Shown here in pieces: positions 8,381 through 16,101 of a stretch of 64,000 bases of DNA. Below the pieces are notes generated by a model. It was given only the letters and a program-made list of their open reading frames with translations. It had not been told where the DNA came from and did not search any database. The DNA comes from Avedoeria sp964651245 (GTDB lineage Bacteria > Chloroflexota > Anaerolineae > Epilineales > Epilineaceae), in assembly GCA_964651245.1 (NCBI GenBank), contig CAZYVI010000008.1, forward strand, positions 1 through 64,000, read 5' to 3'. Made by a program: the position numbers and the translations under genes. Position 1 is the stretch's first letter. Each line of letters opens with the position of its first letter.

Positions 8381-8749
8381 TTTCGGGAACTACTGATCCT
8401 CGACGACCGCGCAGCGGCAGCCCTATCGGTTGCCTCAGCGTCGGGCGTCAAGCTGGGCGATGACGACGATCCACCGCCTGGGGCGGTGGTCATGGCCACC
8501 ATGCATCGTTCGAAAGGCCTCGAGTTCCGTGTCGTAGTCTGTATGGGCTGTGAAGACGCTCAGATACCGCCGACGGCTGCCCTGAGAGACGTCGTCGATC
8601 CAGCGGAACGAGCGGCCGCGATCGAACGCGAGCGAAACGTCCTCTACGTCGCCTGCACCCGTGCGCGCGAGCGGTTGCTGGTCACGTGGACGGGCAAGGC
8701 AAGCCCCCTCGTCCCCGGGGCTGTCAGCACGGAGGTTCGTTCGCCGTAG
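8381..8749 (+). pseudogene. remnant of a UvrD/Rep-type helicase (C-terminal motifs only)
   Basis: The frame contains superfamily 1 motif V (A-T-M-H-R-S-K-G-L-E-F) and, about 50 residues later, motif VI (E-R-N-V-L-Y-V-A-C-T-R-A-R-E-R-L) with the typical T-W-T-G-K-A-S end. No Walker A, Walker B or motifs III-IV exist upstream in any frame; the preceding DNA is the EcsC-TerB gene. The open frame continues upstream only as a shadow of that gene. It is therefore read as the 3' end of a helicase gene brought in by a deletion or rearrangement. It stops at TAG 8747-8749. Confidence 0.75.
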
Positions 8750-8776
8750 CAGGTGGCGGATCGTGACGCGCCGACG

Positions 8777-9118
8777 TCACCCCACTCCAGTCCCATCCTT
8801 CACCGTCGTCGTCGCCCCGTTCGCCGTGACCGATGCGATCCCCGCGTCGCGCGTGGCCTCGGTGGCGTACATCTGGCTGCTGCCGATGACCTGGCCGTTG
8901 GCGGCGAGCAGCGTGAAGTAGAACTTGCCGTTGCTGGCCGTCTTGCGCTGGTAGCGCTCGGCAAGCGGCGCGTTCGTCTGGACGGACGCGATGCCGCCCA
9001 GCGCCGACGGCTTGGCCGCGTAGCGCTCGCTGGACAGGATCGTCTCGCTGTTCGCGGCCTTGAGCACGAAGTGGAACTGGCCGTCCGTGCTCTTGCTCAG
9101 CTCATACCAACCCGCCAT
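8777..9118 (-). CDS. YegP-like protein with two DUF1508 repeats
   Basis: A 113-residue protein made of two tandem DUF1508 units (residues about 1-52 and 53-105). Each unit has the pattern Y-E-L/Y-Q-R-K-x-x-x-G-x-F-H/Y-F-x-L-x-A-A-N-x-x-x-I followed by S-S-x-x-Y-A and G-I-A-S-V. The fold is a small beta-rich domain found singly or in tandem across bacteria; its role is unknown. AAGGAG lies 7 nt before the ATG. The C-terminus ends in a Thr/Gly-rich tail. No signal peptide. Confidence 0.92.
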   Translation of the reverse strand: MAGWYELSKSTDGQFHFVLKAANSETILSSERYAAKPSALGGIASVQTNAPLAERYQRKTASNGKFYFTLLAANGQVIGSSQMYATEATRDAGIASVTANGATTTVKDGTGVG

Positions 9119-9224
9119 CTGACGTCTCCTTGGATGCTGGCCCGGACTCCGGGCGTATCGACGACGCTGACGGCCATTGTACGTCGGCGTCGCGCCCTGT
9201 GCCGACGCGCCCCGTCCGTCGGCC

Positions 9225-9881
9225 TCACCCCCCCTCCAACAACCCCCCCGGCAACACCCCCGCCATCCACTCCACCACCCGCTCGTGGCTCCAGCCGCGC
9301 TCGGACGTGAACGCGTCGTAGGTGGCGTCGCTGAGCAGCGTCAACAGCACGTCCGTCGCGCCCTCCGCATCCAACCCGGACCGCAGCCGGCCCTTGGTGG
9401 CCAGGAGGTCGACGACCTCGCGGAAGCCCGTGCGGCGCAGCGCCTCGTGGTGCTCGTACGTGCGACGGACTTCATCGTCGGTGAGCGCGGCCGCGCGCAG
9501 GATCTCGGAGATGCGGCTGGCGCGCTCGAAGAGCAGGCCGGCACCGCGGATGAAGATCCGCAGCGCCTCGTCCGCCGTCGGCGCCGCCGCCATCGCCGCC
9601 CACCACGGCGTCGCCTGGGGGATCGTCGGTTCGTCCTCGCCCAACACGGCCTGGTCGATGACGGCGCTGATCAGCGCCGACTTCGTGTGGAACGTGAAGT
9701 ACACCGTCTGCGCCGCGACACCGGCCCGCTGGGCGACGGCGGCGATCGTCGTGCCGTGGTAGCCGTTCTCGACGAACGCGTCATGGGCGGCGCGCAGGAT
9801 CCTGCGGCGCGTCGCCGCGGCCTTGTCCCGGCGCGATCCCCCCTTGACAGGCTGTGATTCATCGCTCATACTGGCACCCAT
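9225..9881 (-). CDS. TetR/AcrR family transcriptional regulator
   Basis: 218-residue repressor-type regulator. Residues about 18-65 form the TetR helix-turn-helix: T-R-R-R-I-L-R-A-A-H-D-A-F, then G-T-T-I-A-A-V-A-Q-R-A-G-V-A-A-Q-T-V-Y-F-T-F. The rest is a helical ligand/dimer domain with no recognisable subfamily. Start is ATG 9881; a second in-frame ATG (MSDES) four codons on is equally possible. It diverges from a membrane-protein gene, and the 57-nt gap holds palindromic CGCTAT/ATAGCG sites overlapping a TATAAT. This strongly suggests it controls itself and that neighbour. Confidence 0.92.
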   Translation of the reverse strand: MGASMSDESQPVKGGSRRDKAAATRRRILRAAHDAFVENGYHGTTIAAVAQRAGVAAQTVYFTFHTKSALISAVIDQAVLGEDEPTIPQATPWWAAMAAAPTADEALRIFIRGAGLLFERASRISEILRAAALTDDEVRRTYEHHEALRRTGFREVVDLLATKGRLRSGLDAEGATDVLLTLLSDATYDAFTSERGWSHERVVEWMAGVLPGGLLEGG

Positions 9882-9882
9882 T

Positions 9883-9915
9883 CGCTATAGCGGCGCTCTA
9901 GTGTAACGCTATAAT
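9883..9915 (+). promoter_or_regulatory. putative TetR operator overlapping a -10 element
   Basis: CGCTATAGCG (9883-9892) is a perfect 10-bp palindrome, and CGCTAT recurs at 9907-9912 so that ATAGCG...CGCTAT forms a wider inverted repeat. The second half-site runs into a perfect TATAAT (9910-9915) reading toward the gene at 9939. A bound repressor would block that promoter, and the first palindrome abuts the regulator start codon. Confidence 0.55.
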
Positions 9916-9938
9916 CAACGAATCCGACGGAGGTTCGC

Positions 9939-10562
9939 ATGGCCGCTGAGCTTGCCACAGGTTCGCCGTCCGCGTCGCGCATCCGGACGTATGGTCGAAT
10001 CTGCCTCTGGGCCGGGGTGCTGGGCGCCGCGTCCGGCATCTTCATGGCCGTCATCCCGCCGGCCGTCGGTCCGGAGCGCTTCAGCTACCCGTTCGACGCA
10101 AGCGGCCACACCTGGATCCAGGCGTGGTTCGCCGTACAGCACGTCGGCCTGATCCTCGGCCTCCTTGCGCTCCTGGCCAGCGGGGCCATCGGCGCCAGCC
10201 GCTATGCGCGCGCCGGCCTCTACGTCGCGCTAGGCGGTCTGGTCCTCCTCACCGCCGCCGAACTCTGGGCGATCCCGTTCGCGGTCGCCGACCTCGACAG
10301 TCCGCGGCTCGCCCCGCTGAACGCCACCTACGGCATCGCCTCGATGCTCGCCGGCGCCGGCATGGTGATCGCCGGCATCGGCGCCGTGCGGTCCCGGCGC
10401 TGGCACGGTTGGCAGCGCTACCTCCCGCTCGCGCTCGGCCTCTATGTCTTCGTCCCGATGACCCCGGCGATCATGGGACCGTACCTCGCCGCCCGGCTGG
10501 CGATCACCGGCTGGATGCTGCTCTTCGCGGCCCTGGGCTGGGTGCTCGCCCGCCAAGCCTGA
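9939..10562 (+). CDS. membrane protein, probable target of the divergent TetR regulator
   Basis: 207 residues with about six hydrophobic helices: one near 25-45, then pairs around 65-90, 95-120, 130-150 and two at the C-terminus. Short arginine-rich loops lie between them. No domain is recognised. GGAGG (9929-9933) is 5 nt before the ATG. The divergent arrangement with a TetR gene and a shared operator-like site resembles small efflux or membrane-stress modules, but no transporter motif is visible, so function is left open. Confidence 0.8.
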   Translation: MAAELATGSPSASRIRTYGRICLWAGVLGAASGIFMAVIPPAVGPERFSYPFDASGHTWIQAWFAVQHVGLILGLLALLASGAIGASRYARAGLYVALGGLVLLTAAELWAIPFAVADLDSPRLAPLNATYGIASMLAGAGMVIAGIGAVRSRRWHGWQRYLPLALGLYVFVPMTPAIMGPYLAARLAITGWMLLFAALGWVLARQA

Positions 10563-10580
10563 CCCGCGACGGTTCGGCGC

Positions 10581-11147
10581 CTACGGCACCGCCTTTGCCA
10601 ACATCCGCACCCCCGTCGCCCCGCCCTCGTCCCACCGCTCGCCCACGCCCGCGAAGCCCAGCCGCGCGTGGAACGCCATCGAGCCCGGGTTCGGCGGCGC
10701 CAGGTTCACCTCGCACGTCAGCCAGGCGACATGCTCACCGTCGTCCGCCCCGCGGCGCCCCGCCAGCGCCTCGACATCGGCGTACAGCCGCCGCCCGACG
10801 CCCTGCCCGCGGAACCCCTCGGCCACGGCGATGCGGTCGACGTAGACGAAGCGCGGATAGCGGGCCACGAACCAGCCGAAGTTGGGGCTCTCGTACGCCG
10901 CCGTCTCGACCAACGCCAAGACGAAGCCCACGACACCACCCGCGACGCCCCCGCCCGCGCCGCCGCGCCCCCCGTCCAGCCGCGCCACCCGCAGCGCGAA
11001 CGCCTCGCCCCACAGCCGCGCCAGTTTGGCCGCGTCGAGGGCGCCGACGTGCGGGACGTTGGCCTCGTTGAGCGCCAGGACGGCCGGCAAATCGGCGGCG
11101 GTGGCGTCGGTGATGTGCACGACCGGGAGTGACGTCGCCGACGACAT
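10581..11147 (-). CDS. GNAT family N-acetyltransferase
   Basis: 188-residue acyltransferase of the general GNAT type. It has the N-terminal strand I-T-D-A-T-A-A-D-L-P, and a beta4 strand V-Y-V-D-R-I-A-V-A. The acetyl-CoA loop follows as F-R-G-Q-G-V-G-R-R-L-Y; the late strand is L-T-C-E-V-N-L-A-P-P-N-P-G-S and the final block F-H-A-R-L-G-F. The pattern matches the putative GNATs annotated as YesJ-like. A Gly/Ala-rich insertion sits near residue 60. The ATG overlaps the TGA of the transposase gene by one base (TGATG), so it may be co-translated with it. Confidence 0.85.
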   Translation of the reverse strand: MSSATSLPVVHITDATAADLPAVLALNEANVPHVGALDAAKLARLWGEAFALRVARLDGGRGGAGGGVAGGVVGFVLALVETAAYESPNFGWFVARYPRFVYVDRIAVAEGFRGQGVGRRLYADVEALAGRRGADDGEHVAWLTCEVNLAPPNPGSMAFHARLGFAGVGERWDEGGATGVRMLAKAVP

Positions 11148-11875
11148 CAGCGCGAGCCCAGCGGCGAACCGTTCAGCCGGTCGAGATCCCATTGCCGCGG
11201 ATTGTCGGCGATGTAGCGGCGGATGCGGCGGAGGGATTCGTCGTTGCGGATGATGTGTTCGTAGTAGTTGCGCTGCCATACCGGCGCGCCCGGCGTCCCC
11301 CGCCCGACGTTGATCTGCCGCGCCACCGCCGCCTTGAACGACCGGACGATCGTCGGAATCGTCCCCACCGCCGGCCTCCCAAACCGCTCGCTGCCACCTA
11401 CCGCCCCATCGTCCGTTGTCCCATCCCATCCGATGTCGCCATTCCCGTCGCGTAGGGGCACGGCATGCCGTGCCCCCTCCCCGGGCACATCGACGCGACG
11501 ACCGTCCGCCTCCACCCCCAATGCCGTCGTGTGATGGCGCACCTGGGTGGCGGGACGGGGGATGGGCACGGCATGCCGTGCCCCTACGCCTCGATGGATC
11601 AGGATGCCGTGAAGGTGGTTGGGCATCACGACGAAGGCGTCGAGCGAGACGCTTGGGAAGTGTGCGGGGATCGCCGCCCAGCCGTCGCGAGCGATCTCGC
11701 CGGCGGGGCTCGGGCGCAGTTGACCGTTGTCCACCGTCCCGAACATGGGGATTCGCCCGGCCGTCACGATGGTGACGAAGTACGCCCCAGGCTGCGCGTA
11801 GTCGAACTGCGGCAGCCGGATCGACCTACGGTCGCGGCGAACGTCGTTCCGTTGGGGCCGGTCGTAACCCGCCAC
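11147..11875 (-). CDS. REP-associated tyrosine transposase (IS200-like, RAYT)
   Basis: 242-residue HUH-type single-strand transposase of the group that handles REP elements. It shows the N-terminal R-L-P-Q-F-D-Y-A-Q-P-G-A-Y-F-V-T-I block, the HUH pair in M-P-N-H-L-H-G-I (residues 84-91), and W-Q-R-N-Y-Y-E-H-I-I. The catalytic tyrosine helix R-R-Y-I-A-D-N-P has Tyr about 221. Residues about 97-142 are an insertion encoded by two inverted palindromic REPs, which supply the peptide G-A-R-H-A-V-P twice. The start is GTG 11875, just inside the end of the Kelch gene; no ATG is available upstream. No terminal inverted repeats of a mobile IS are seen, as expected for a domesticated RAYT. Confidence 0.88.
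   Translation of the reverse strand: MAGYDRPQRNDVRRDRRSIRLPQFDYAQPGAYFVTIVTAGRIPMFGTVDNGQLRPSPAGEIARDGWAAIPAHFPSVSLDAFVVMPNHLHGILIHRGVGARHAVPIPRPATQVRHHTTALGVEADGRRVDVPGEGARHAVPLRDGNGDIGWDGTTDDGAVGGSERFGRPAVGTIPTIVRSFKAAVARQINVGRGTPGAPVWQRNYYEHIIRNDESLRRIRRYIADNPRQWDLDRLNGSPLGSR
11455..11584. repeat. REPIN: two inverted REP palindromes inside the transposase gene
   Basis: A perfect 22-nt palindrome (arm GGGGCACGGCA) lies at 11455-11476 and a near-identical one at 11564-11583. The first is preceded by CGTA and the second followed by CTACG, so the two copies face each other in inverted orientation, 87 nt apart. This is the REP doublet arrangement. Both copies keep the transposase frame open. 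Confidence 0.8.
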
Positions 11876-11877
11876 GG

Positions 11878-13095
11878 TCAGTGATCGCGGCCGAGCGCGA
11901 TCGGCAGCACCACCCGCCCCGCTCCCGCGGTCGCCGTCGCCGTCCCCCCCATCCCCACCGGCGCCCACCACTCGACCACCGTCGAGTAGTCCAGCCCCTC
12001 CTTCAGCCCGCCCCCGATCACGTAGAACCGCTCGCCCACCCCCGCCGACGCGATCCCGTGCCGCGCCGTGGGCATCGGCGCCTCGACGGACCATGTGCCG
12101 GCGGCCGGGTCGTAGGCGAAGTGGTCGTTGTAGGTTCGGCCGCCGCCTTCGCCGCCCGTCACGTGGATCCGGCCGTCGGCCGTCGCCGCCGCCGTGCAAC
12201 CGCCGCAGGCGCCGGGCATGGCGGTCAGGCGCGTCCAAGCGCCGGTCGCCGGGTCGTAGGCCTCGAGCGTGCCCACAATGCCGCGGCCGAAGCCGCGGCC
12301 GGCCACGACATACACCTTGCCGCCGGAGGCCGCGGCGCCGAGGTGCTCGCGCGGCGTCGGTCCGGGCAGGCTGGTCCACGTGCCCTCGGCGATGTCGTAG
12401 CGCCACATCCGATCCTCGTCGTCGCCGATCCCGCCGACGACGTAGAGCGCCGCCTCGGCGCCGGCGGACGCCGCTCCGGACCCGCCGTCGTCGCCCTCGC
12501 CCACGCGCGACGCGCCGCCGCCGGCGCCGCCCAGCGCCACCATGAAACCGGCCGCCCGGCGGCCCGGCATGTCGGCCATCGCCGTCCAGGCGCCCGTTGC
12601 CGGGTCGTAGGCGTCGAGCCGGCGCGTCGCCGCGGCGCGGTTCAGGCCGGCGGTGTAGCCGCCCGCCGACCAGATCCGTCCATCCGCCGCCGCCATCATC
12701 GGGTGGTGGACCGCCGTCGGGAGGTCGGCCAGGGCGACCCAGGCATCGTCGGTCGTGTCGTAGCGCCCGAACCAGCGGCCGATCGCGTTGCCCGGCGGCG
12801 TGAAGCCGCCGCCGACGTAGATCGACTGCCCGAGCGCCGCGCCGGCGATCTCGGCGATGCGGACCGGGATCGGCGCGCCGGTCGACCAGGCGCCGGCGGC
12901 GGCGTCGCGCGCCTGCCGGCGCGTCGAGGTCGACGGTCCGCGCGTGTCGGCGAGGGGTTGGCGTGCCGAGGTCGAGGGTCCGCGCGGGCCGGCGTCGGGC
13001 GCTCGCGTCGGCGCGTGCGAACGGGCCAACGTGGCCCACCCGACCACGGCGCCGACGGCGGCGACGGCGAGGACGTGGCGATGGACGTCGGTCAT
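11878..13095 (-). CDS. secreted Kelch-repeat beta-propeller protein
   Basis: 405 residues. An N-terminal hydrophobic segment (residues about 8-28) serves as signal peptide or anchor, followed by a charged linker with a repeated R-G-P-S-T-S motif. From about residue 70 come five to six Kelch blades. These show repeated Y-D-P-A-T-G-A-W-T and V-x-G-G patterns, such as I-Y-V-G-G-G, L-Y-V-V-G-G and V-Y-V-V-A-G. Kelch propellers bind proteins or glycans; no catalytic residues are recognised. The protein ends G-R-V-V-L-P-I-A-L-G-R-D-H, a variant of the R-V-Y-L-P element shared by other secreted proteins here. A short Ser/Gly-rich insertion sits between blades three and four. Confidence 0.85.
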   Translation of the reverse strand: MTDVHRHVLAVAAVGAVVGWATLARSHAPTRAPDAGPRGPSTSARQPLADTRGPSTSTRRQARDAAAGAWSTGAPIPVRIAEIAGAALGQSIYVGGGFTPPGNAIGRWFGRYDTTDDAWVALADLPTAVHHPMMAAADGRIWSAGGYTAGLNRAAATRRLDAYDPATGAWTAMADMPGRRAAGFMVALGGAGGGASRVGEGDDGGSGAASAGAEAALYVVGGIGDDEDRMWRYDIAEGTWTSLPGPTPREHLGAAASGGKVYVVAGRGFGRGIVGTLEAYDPATGAWTRLTAMPGACGGCTAAATADGRIHVTGGEGGGRTYNDHFAYDPAAGTWSVEAPMPTARHGIASAGVGERFYVIGGGLKEGLDYSTVVEWWAPVGMGGTATATAGAGRVVLPIALGRDH

Positions 13096-13152
13096 GGGCG
13101 GACGATAGGCGGGCGTGTCGGGGCGGGCAAGCGCCCCCGCGGCGTCCGAACG

Positions 13153-13181
13153 TTGGCGTGGCCGGCGCGCCGGCCTACCAT
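13153..13181 (+). promoter_or_regulatory. possible promoter of the pyrophosphatase gene
   Basis: TTGGCG (13153-13158), a 17-nt spacer and TACCAT (13176-13181), 35 nt before the ATG at 13217. It lies in the 121-nt space between the divergent Kelch and pyrophosphatase genes. No strong ribosome-binding site precedes the ATG. Confidence 0.35.
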
Positions 13182-13216
13182 CGGCGCACGCCCCCTCCTC
13201 CAGATAGGGTCCCCCG

Positions 13217-13840
13217 ATGCCCGACCCGCTCGCCTTTTCGCCCCATCGCCCCCACCCCTGGCACGGCCTGCCGCCCGGCCGCGACCCGCCGCTCCACGTC
13301 AACGCCTACATCGAGATCACGCCGTTCGACCTCGTCAAGTACGAGGTCGACAAGGCGTCGGGCTACGTCCGCGTCGACCGCCCGCAGCGCGGGGCGTCGC
13401 ATGCGCCGGCGCTCTACGGCTTTGTGCCGCAGACGTTCTGCGGCGAGGCCGTGCGCGCGCTCTGCCCCGGCGCGCGGCGCGGCGACGGCGACCCGCTCGA
13501 CATCTGCGTCCTGAGCGAGCGCCCGATCGCCCGCGCCGAGATCATCGTTCCGACGCGCGTCGTCGGCGGCCTCCAGCTCCTCGACCACGGCGAGGCCGAC
13601 GACAAGATCATCGCCGTCCTCGAGAACGACCTCGTCTGGGGCGGCGCCGCCGACGTCGCCGACCTGCCGCCCATCCTCGTCGAGCGGCTGCGCCATTACT
13701 TCAGCACCTACAAGCTCGTCCCCGGCGAGCAACCCGTCATCGCGGTCCAGGCCACGTACGGCCGCGACCACGCCGCGGCGGTGATGACGGCGGCGCTGGC
13801 GGACTACCGGGGGCTGCGGGGGGACGCGGCGACGTCGTAG
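13217..13840 (+). CDS. ppa: inorganic pyrophosphatase, family I
   Basis: Hydrolyses pyrophosphate to phosphate in the cytosol and so pulls biosynthetic reactions forward. The 207-residue protein carries the family I signature D-G-D-P-L-D (residues 90-95). The substrate-binding stretch K-Y-E-V-D-K is near residue 41, the R-V-D-R segment near 52, and Y-G-F-V-P-Q-T-F near 67. The metal-site D-D-K-I-I-A-V lies near residue 128. It is a little longer than the usual 170-180 residues because of an N-terminal His/Pro-rich extension and a short C-terminal tail. It stands alone, with REP palindromes following its stop. Confidence 0.93.
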   Translation: MPDPLAFSPHRPHPWHGLPPGRDPPLHVNAYIEITPFDLVKYEVDKASGYVRVDRPQRGASHAPALYGFVPQTFCGEAVRALCPGARRGDGDPLDICVLSERPIARAEIIVPTRVVGGLQLLDHGEADDKIIAVLENDLVWGGAADVADLPPILVERLRHYFSTYKLVPGEQPVIAVQATYGRDHAAAVMTAALADYRGLRGDAATS

Positions 13841-13893
13841 GAAGGTTGGCGCGCCCTCACGGTCGAGGCGTCGCCGCCCCGCATCCGCCTGTA

Positions 13894-13978
13894 GGGGCAC
13901 CCCTTGTGGGTGCCCTCGCACACTGCACGACCATCGAGGGCCGCAGGGAGAACGAAGGGCACCCACAAGGGGTGCCCC
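13894..13978. repeat. REPIN: pair of inverted 23-nt REP elements between ppa and the zincin gene
   Basis: The 23-nt element at 13894-13916 (starting GGGGCACCCCTTGTGGG) is the exact reverse complement of 13956-13978. Each copy can fold by itself (GGGGCACCC with GGGTGCCC), and the outer flanks TGTA and GACA also nearly match. The two copies are 39 nt apart. It lies between two convergent genes, where it could also act as a bidirectional terminator. The stem GGGGCAC is shared with the REPs inside the transposase gene. Confidence 0.8.
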
Positions 13979-13997
13979 GACAGCGGCCGATCCGTCC

Positions 13998-15125
13998 TCA
14001 CGGCCCCAGATACCGCTCCACCTCGCTCCACAGTTCCGCCCTGCGCATCTCGACCTCGATCGCGCCGGCGTTCAGGGCCAGGCCCGGGATCGGCTCGGTC
14101 GTGTCGAGGATGAAGTTGGCGCGGTCCCACAGCAGCCGGACGAGGTCCTTGACCGCCGGGTCGGCGCGCAGGGCGGCGTAGTCGGCGGGGTGCTTGGTGC
14201 GGGCTTGGCGGAGGTAGAGCTCGAGGTAGAGCATGAACGTCACGAGGCCGTCGCGGTGGCTGACGCGCTGGTTGGGCGGGTAGAGGTCGTGGAGCCCGTA
14301 GCCGGTGAAGAGCGAGTGGGTGTAGGCGTTGAACTCGTCGAGCAGGTTGAAGAAGCCCTGCTGGCCCGACTGGCCGGTGAGGTAGGTCGACTTGTACATG
14401 TTCTCGAGCGGACCGGTGATGAACGGCGCGATCTCGCTGCGCGCGAACGTCGGCACGACATCGACCGTCACCGCCAGATCGGCGCGCACCGCGTAGTAGT
14501 AGCGCCGGCCGATCGACGGCACGAACCCCTCCTGGAACCCCAGCTGGTGGTCCATCTCGTGGACGACGAGCTCGAGGCTGCGCACCAGGGCGTCGAACGT
14601 GCCGGTCTGGCCGGTCGTCCAGACGGCGGCCTTGCCGCGGCTGTCGTCGAGGGCGGTGACGATGTGGTGGCCGGTCGGGTAGCGCCGTCGCAGGATCTCG
14701 ACGAGCGTCTCGTACCACCGCGCCGCGGTGTAACCTGCGCGCAGGTCGTCCAGCGGGGGCCGATCGGTGAGCGGCTCGGCGTAGCCCGACCGCGGCGTCG
14801 CCGTGGGCGTGGCGTCGATCGTCGGCGTGGCGATGGGTGCGTCGGTCGCCGTCGCGGTGAGGTTCGCAGTCGCGGTCGCGGGCGGCGTCGGCGCAGGGGT
14901 CAGCGCGACCGGCGCCGGCCCGAAGCCGCCGCTGCGCAGGGCGATCGGCAGCCAGAGCCGCGCCGTCGCCTGGCCGGCGACGGCCCGCGAGGCGGCCGGC
15001 GCCGCCCGCACGTCCCGCCCGCCCGCCCCCGCGCCCGCGGCGGCCATCGCGGCCAGCGCGACGGTCGCCGCCACGGCGGTGGTGCGGTCGCAGCGTCGTG
15101 ATCGCTGTCCGTCGTGACTTGCCAT
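13998..15125 (-). CDS. secreted protein with a zincin-like HExxH motif
   Basis: 375 residues, no named family recognised. An N-terminal signal/anchor (about 15-36) is followed by T-A-R-L-W-L-P-I-A-L-R (54-64), a variant of the L-P-L element seen at the C-termini of other exported proteins. A Thr/Pro-rich linker runs to about residue 112. The mature domain contains H-E-M-D-H (189-193), fitting a zinc-binding HExxH, and a downstream L-D-E-F-N-A-Y (262-268) whose Glu264 could be the third ligand of a gluzincin. Peptidase activity is inferred from the motif only. It starts 3 nt after the stop of the glycosidase-like gene, so the two are probably one operon. Confidence 0.7.
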   Translation of the reverse strand: MASHDGQRSRRCDRTTAVAATVALAAMAAAGAGAGGRDVRAAPAASRAVAGQATARLWLPIALRSGGFGPAPVALTPAPTPPATATANLTATATDAPIATPTIDATPTATPRSGYAEPLTDRPPLDDLRAGYTAARWYETLVEILRRRYPTGHHIVTALDDSRGKAAVWTTGQTGTFDALVRSLELVVHEMDHQLGFQEGFVPSIGRRYYYAVRADLAVTVDVVPTFARSEIAPFITGPLENMYKSTYLTGQSGQQGFFNLLDEFNAYTHSLFTGYGLHDLYPPNQRVSHRDGLVTFMLYLELYLRQARTKHPADYAALRADPAVKDLVRLLWDRANFILDTTEPIPGLALNAGAIEVEMRRAELWSEVERYLGP

Positions 15126-15128
15126 CGC

Positions 15129-16043
15129 CTATCGCTCCTTGGCCACGATGACCGACGGCACCGCGCTGAGCCCCGGCTCGCCGGAGCCGTCCGGTAGCAA
15201 CAGCCCGGTCGAGGCGCCGCCGTCGAGGTTGAACGCGATCCGCAGGCCCAGGTCGGCCGGGCCGGCCAGCCACGTCGCCAGCGCGTGCAGCGTCAGCCCG
15301 CCCAGCGGCATGACGGCGATCACGATCCGGCCCTGCCCGTCCTGGCCGATGATCGTCCGCCGCGCCGGCAGGCCGTCGTCGTCGGGGTAGGCCGGCTGGC
15401 CGTCGGGGCGCACGAGCAGCGGAAACGCCTGGACGGCGGCGAGCAGCGGTTCGGCCGGATCGTGCGGGTGATCGGCCAGCCAGCGCACCTCGGGACCGGC
15501 GGCCGTCACGGCGAACTCGCCGGCGAAGTCGCCGTAGCTGGCGCCGCTGGGCGTGCCGCCGGCGACGATGTAGCCCGTGGCGACGTAGGCCTCGGTGAAG
15601 TAGCCGCCGTTCACCACCACATCGGCCCCGGTCGCCGCCTGCCACGCCGACAGGACCTGCGGTTCGCCGGGGCGGTAGGCCACGTCGAAGGCGTAGCGAT
15701 CCGGGTCGAGCCGCACCACCAGCGGCCGCTCGCGCACCGCGCCGCCGGCGTCGCGCACCACGCGCTCCGCCGTCTCGAGGCCGGGGGCGATCGCCCGCCA
15801 GCCCTCCGTCGCGTCGCCGAGCGACGCCACGTCGGCGGCGATGGCGTCGGCGCCGCCCGCCGCCGGGTCCGCGGGCGCCGCCGCGGCCGTCGCGGTCACC
15901 GGCGACGGCGCGCGCGCGTCGGCGCCCGACGTCGGCGGCCACCGCGCCTCGCCGGCCGCCAGCCGTTCGTCGCCGCCGACTGGGGCGCAGCCGCCGAGCA
16001 GCGCCACGACCAGCAGCGTGGCGGCGGCCGGCCGTGGCGGCAT
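15129..16043 (-). CDS. phosphodiester glycosidase (NAGPA-like) lipoprotein
   Basis: 304 residues. The signal peptide ends in a lipobox L-G-G-C near residue 20, so the enzyme is probably membrane-tethered outside the cell. The domain matches the NAGPA/DUF2233 family, which removes sugars from phosphodiester linkages. The marks are V-V-V-N-G-G-Y-F-T near residue 145, A-V-Q-A-F-P-L-L-V, then R-R-T-I-I-G-Q-D and the closing A-F-N-L-D-G-G-A-S-T. The conserved N-G-G-Y-F and L-D-G-G-x-S-T motifs are intact. An Ala/Pro-rich tether lies between lipobox and domain. The gene is immediately upstream of the zincin gene. Confidence 0.88.
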   Translation of the reverse strand: MPPRPAAATLLVVALLGGCAPVGGDERLAAGEARWPPTSGADARAPSPVTATAAAAPADPAAGGADAIAADVASLGDATEGWRAIAPGLETAERVVRDAGGAVRERPLVVRLDPDRYAFDVAYRPGEPQVLSAWQAATGADVVVNGGYFTEAYVATGYIVAGGTPSGASYGDFAGEFAVTAAGPEVRWLADHPHDPAEPLLAAVQAFPLLVRPDGQPAYPDDDGLPARRTIIGQDGQGRIVIAVMPLGGLTLHALATWLAGPADLGLRIAFNLDGGASTGLLLPDGSGEPGLSAVPSVIVAKER

Positions 16044-16101
16044 GGAGCGGCAGGTGAGGGGCGTCACGGGCGGGCGATGATGGCCGAGCGCGCCGGCCCG
16101 G

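Noticed and set aside
8275..8502. Minus-strand open frame between the EcsC-TerB gene and the helicase remnant
   Set aside because: Low-complexity Ser/Ala translation with no start signal; antisense to the recognisable helicase motifs.
11147..11875. Complete mobile IS200/IS605 element
   Set aside because: No element ends, target duplication or TnpB gene; the protein belongs to the single-copy REP-associated type.
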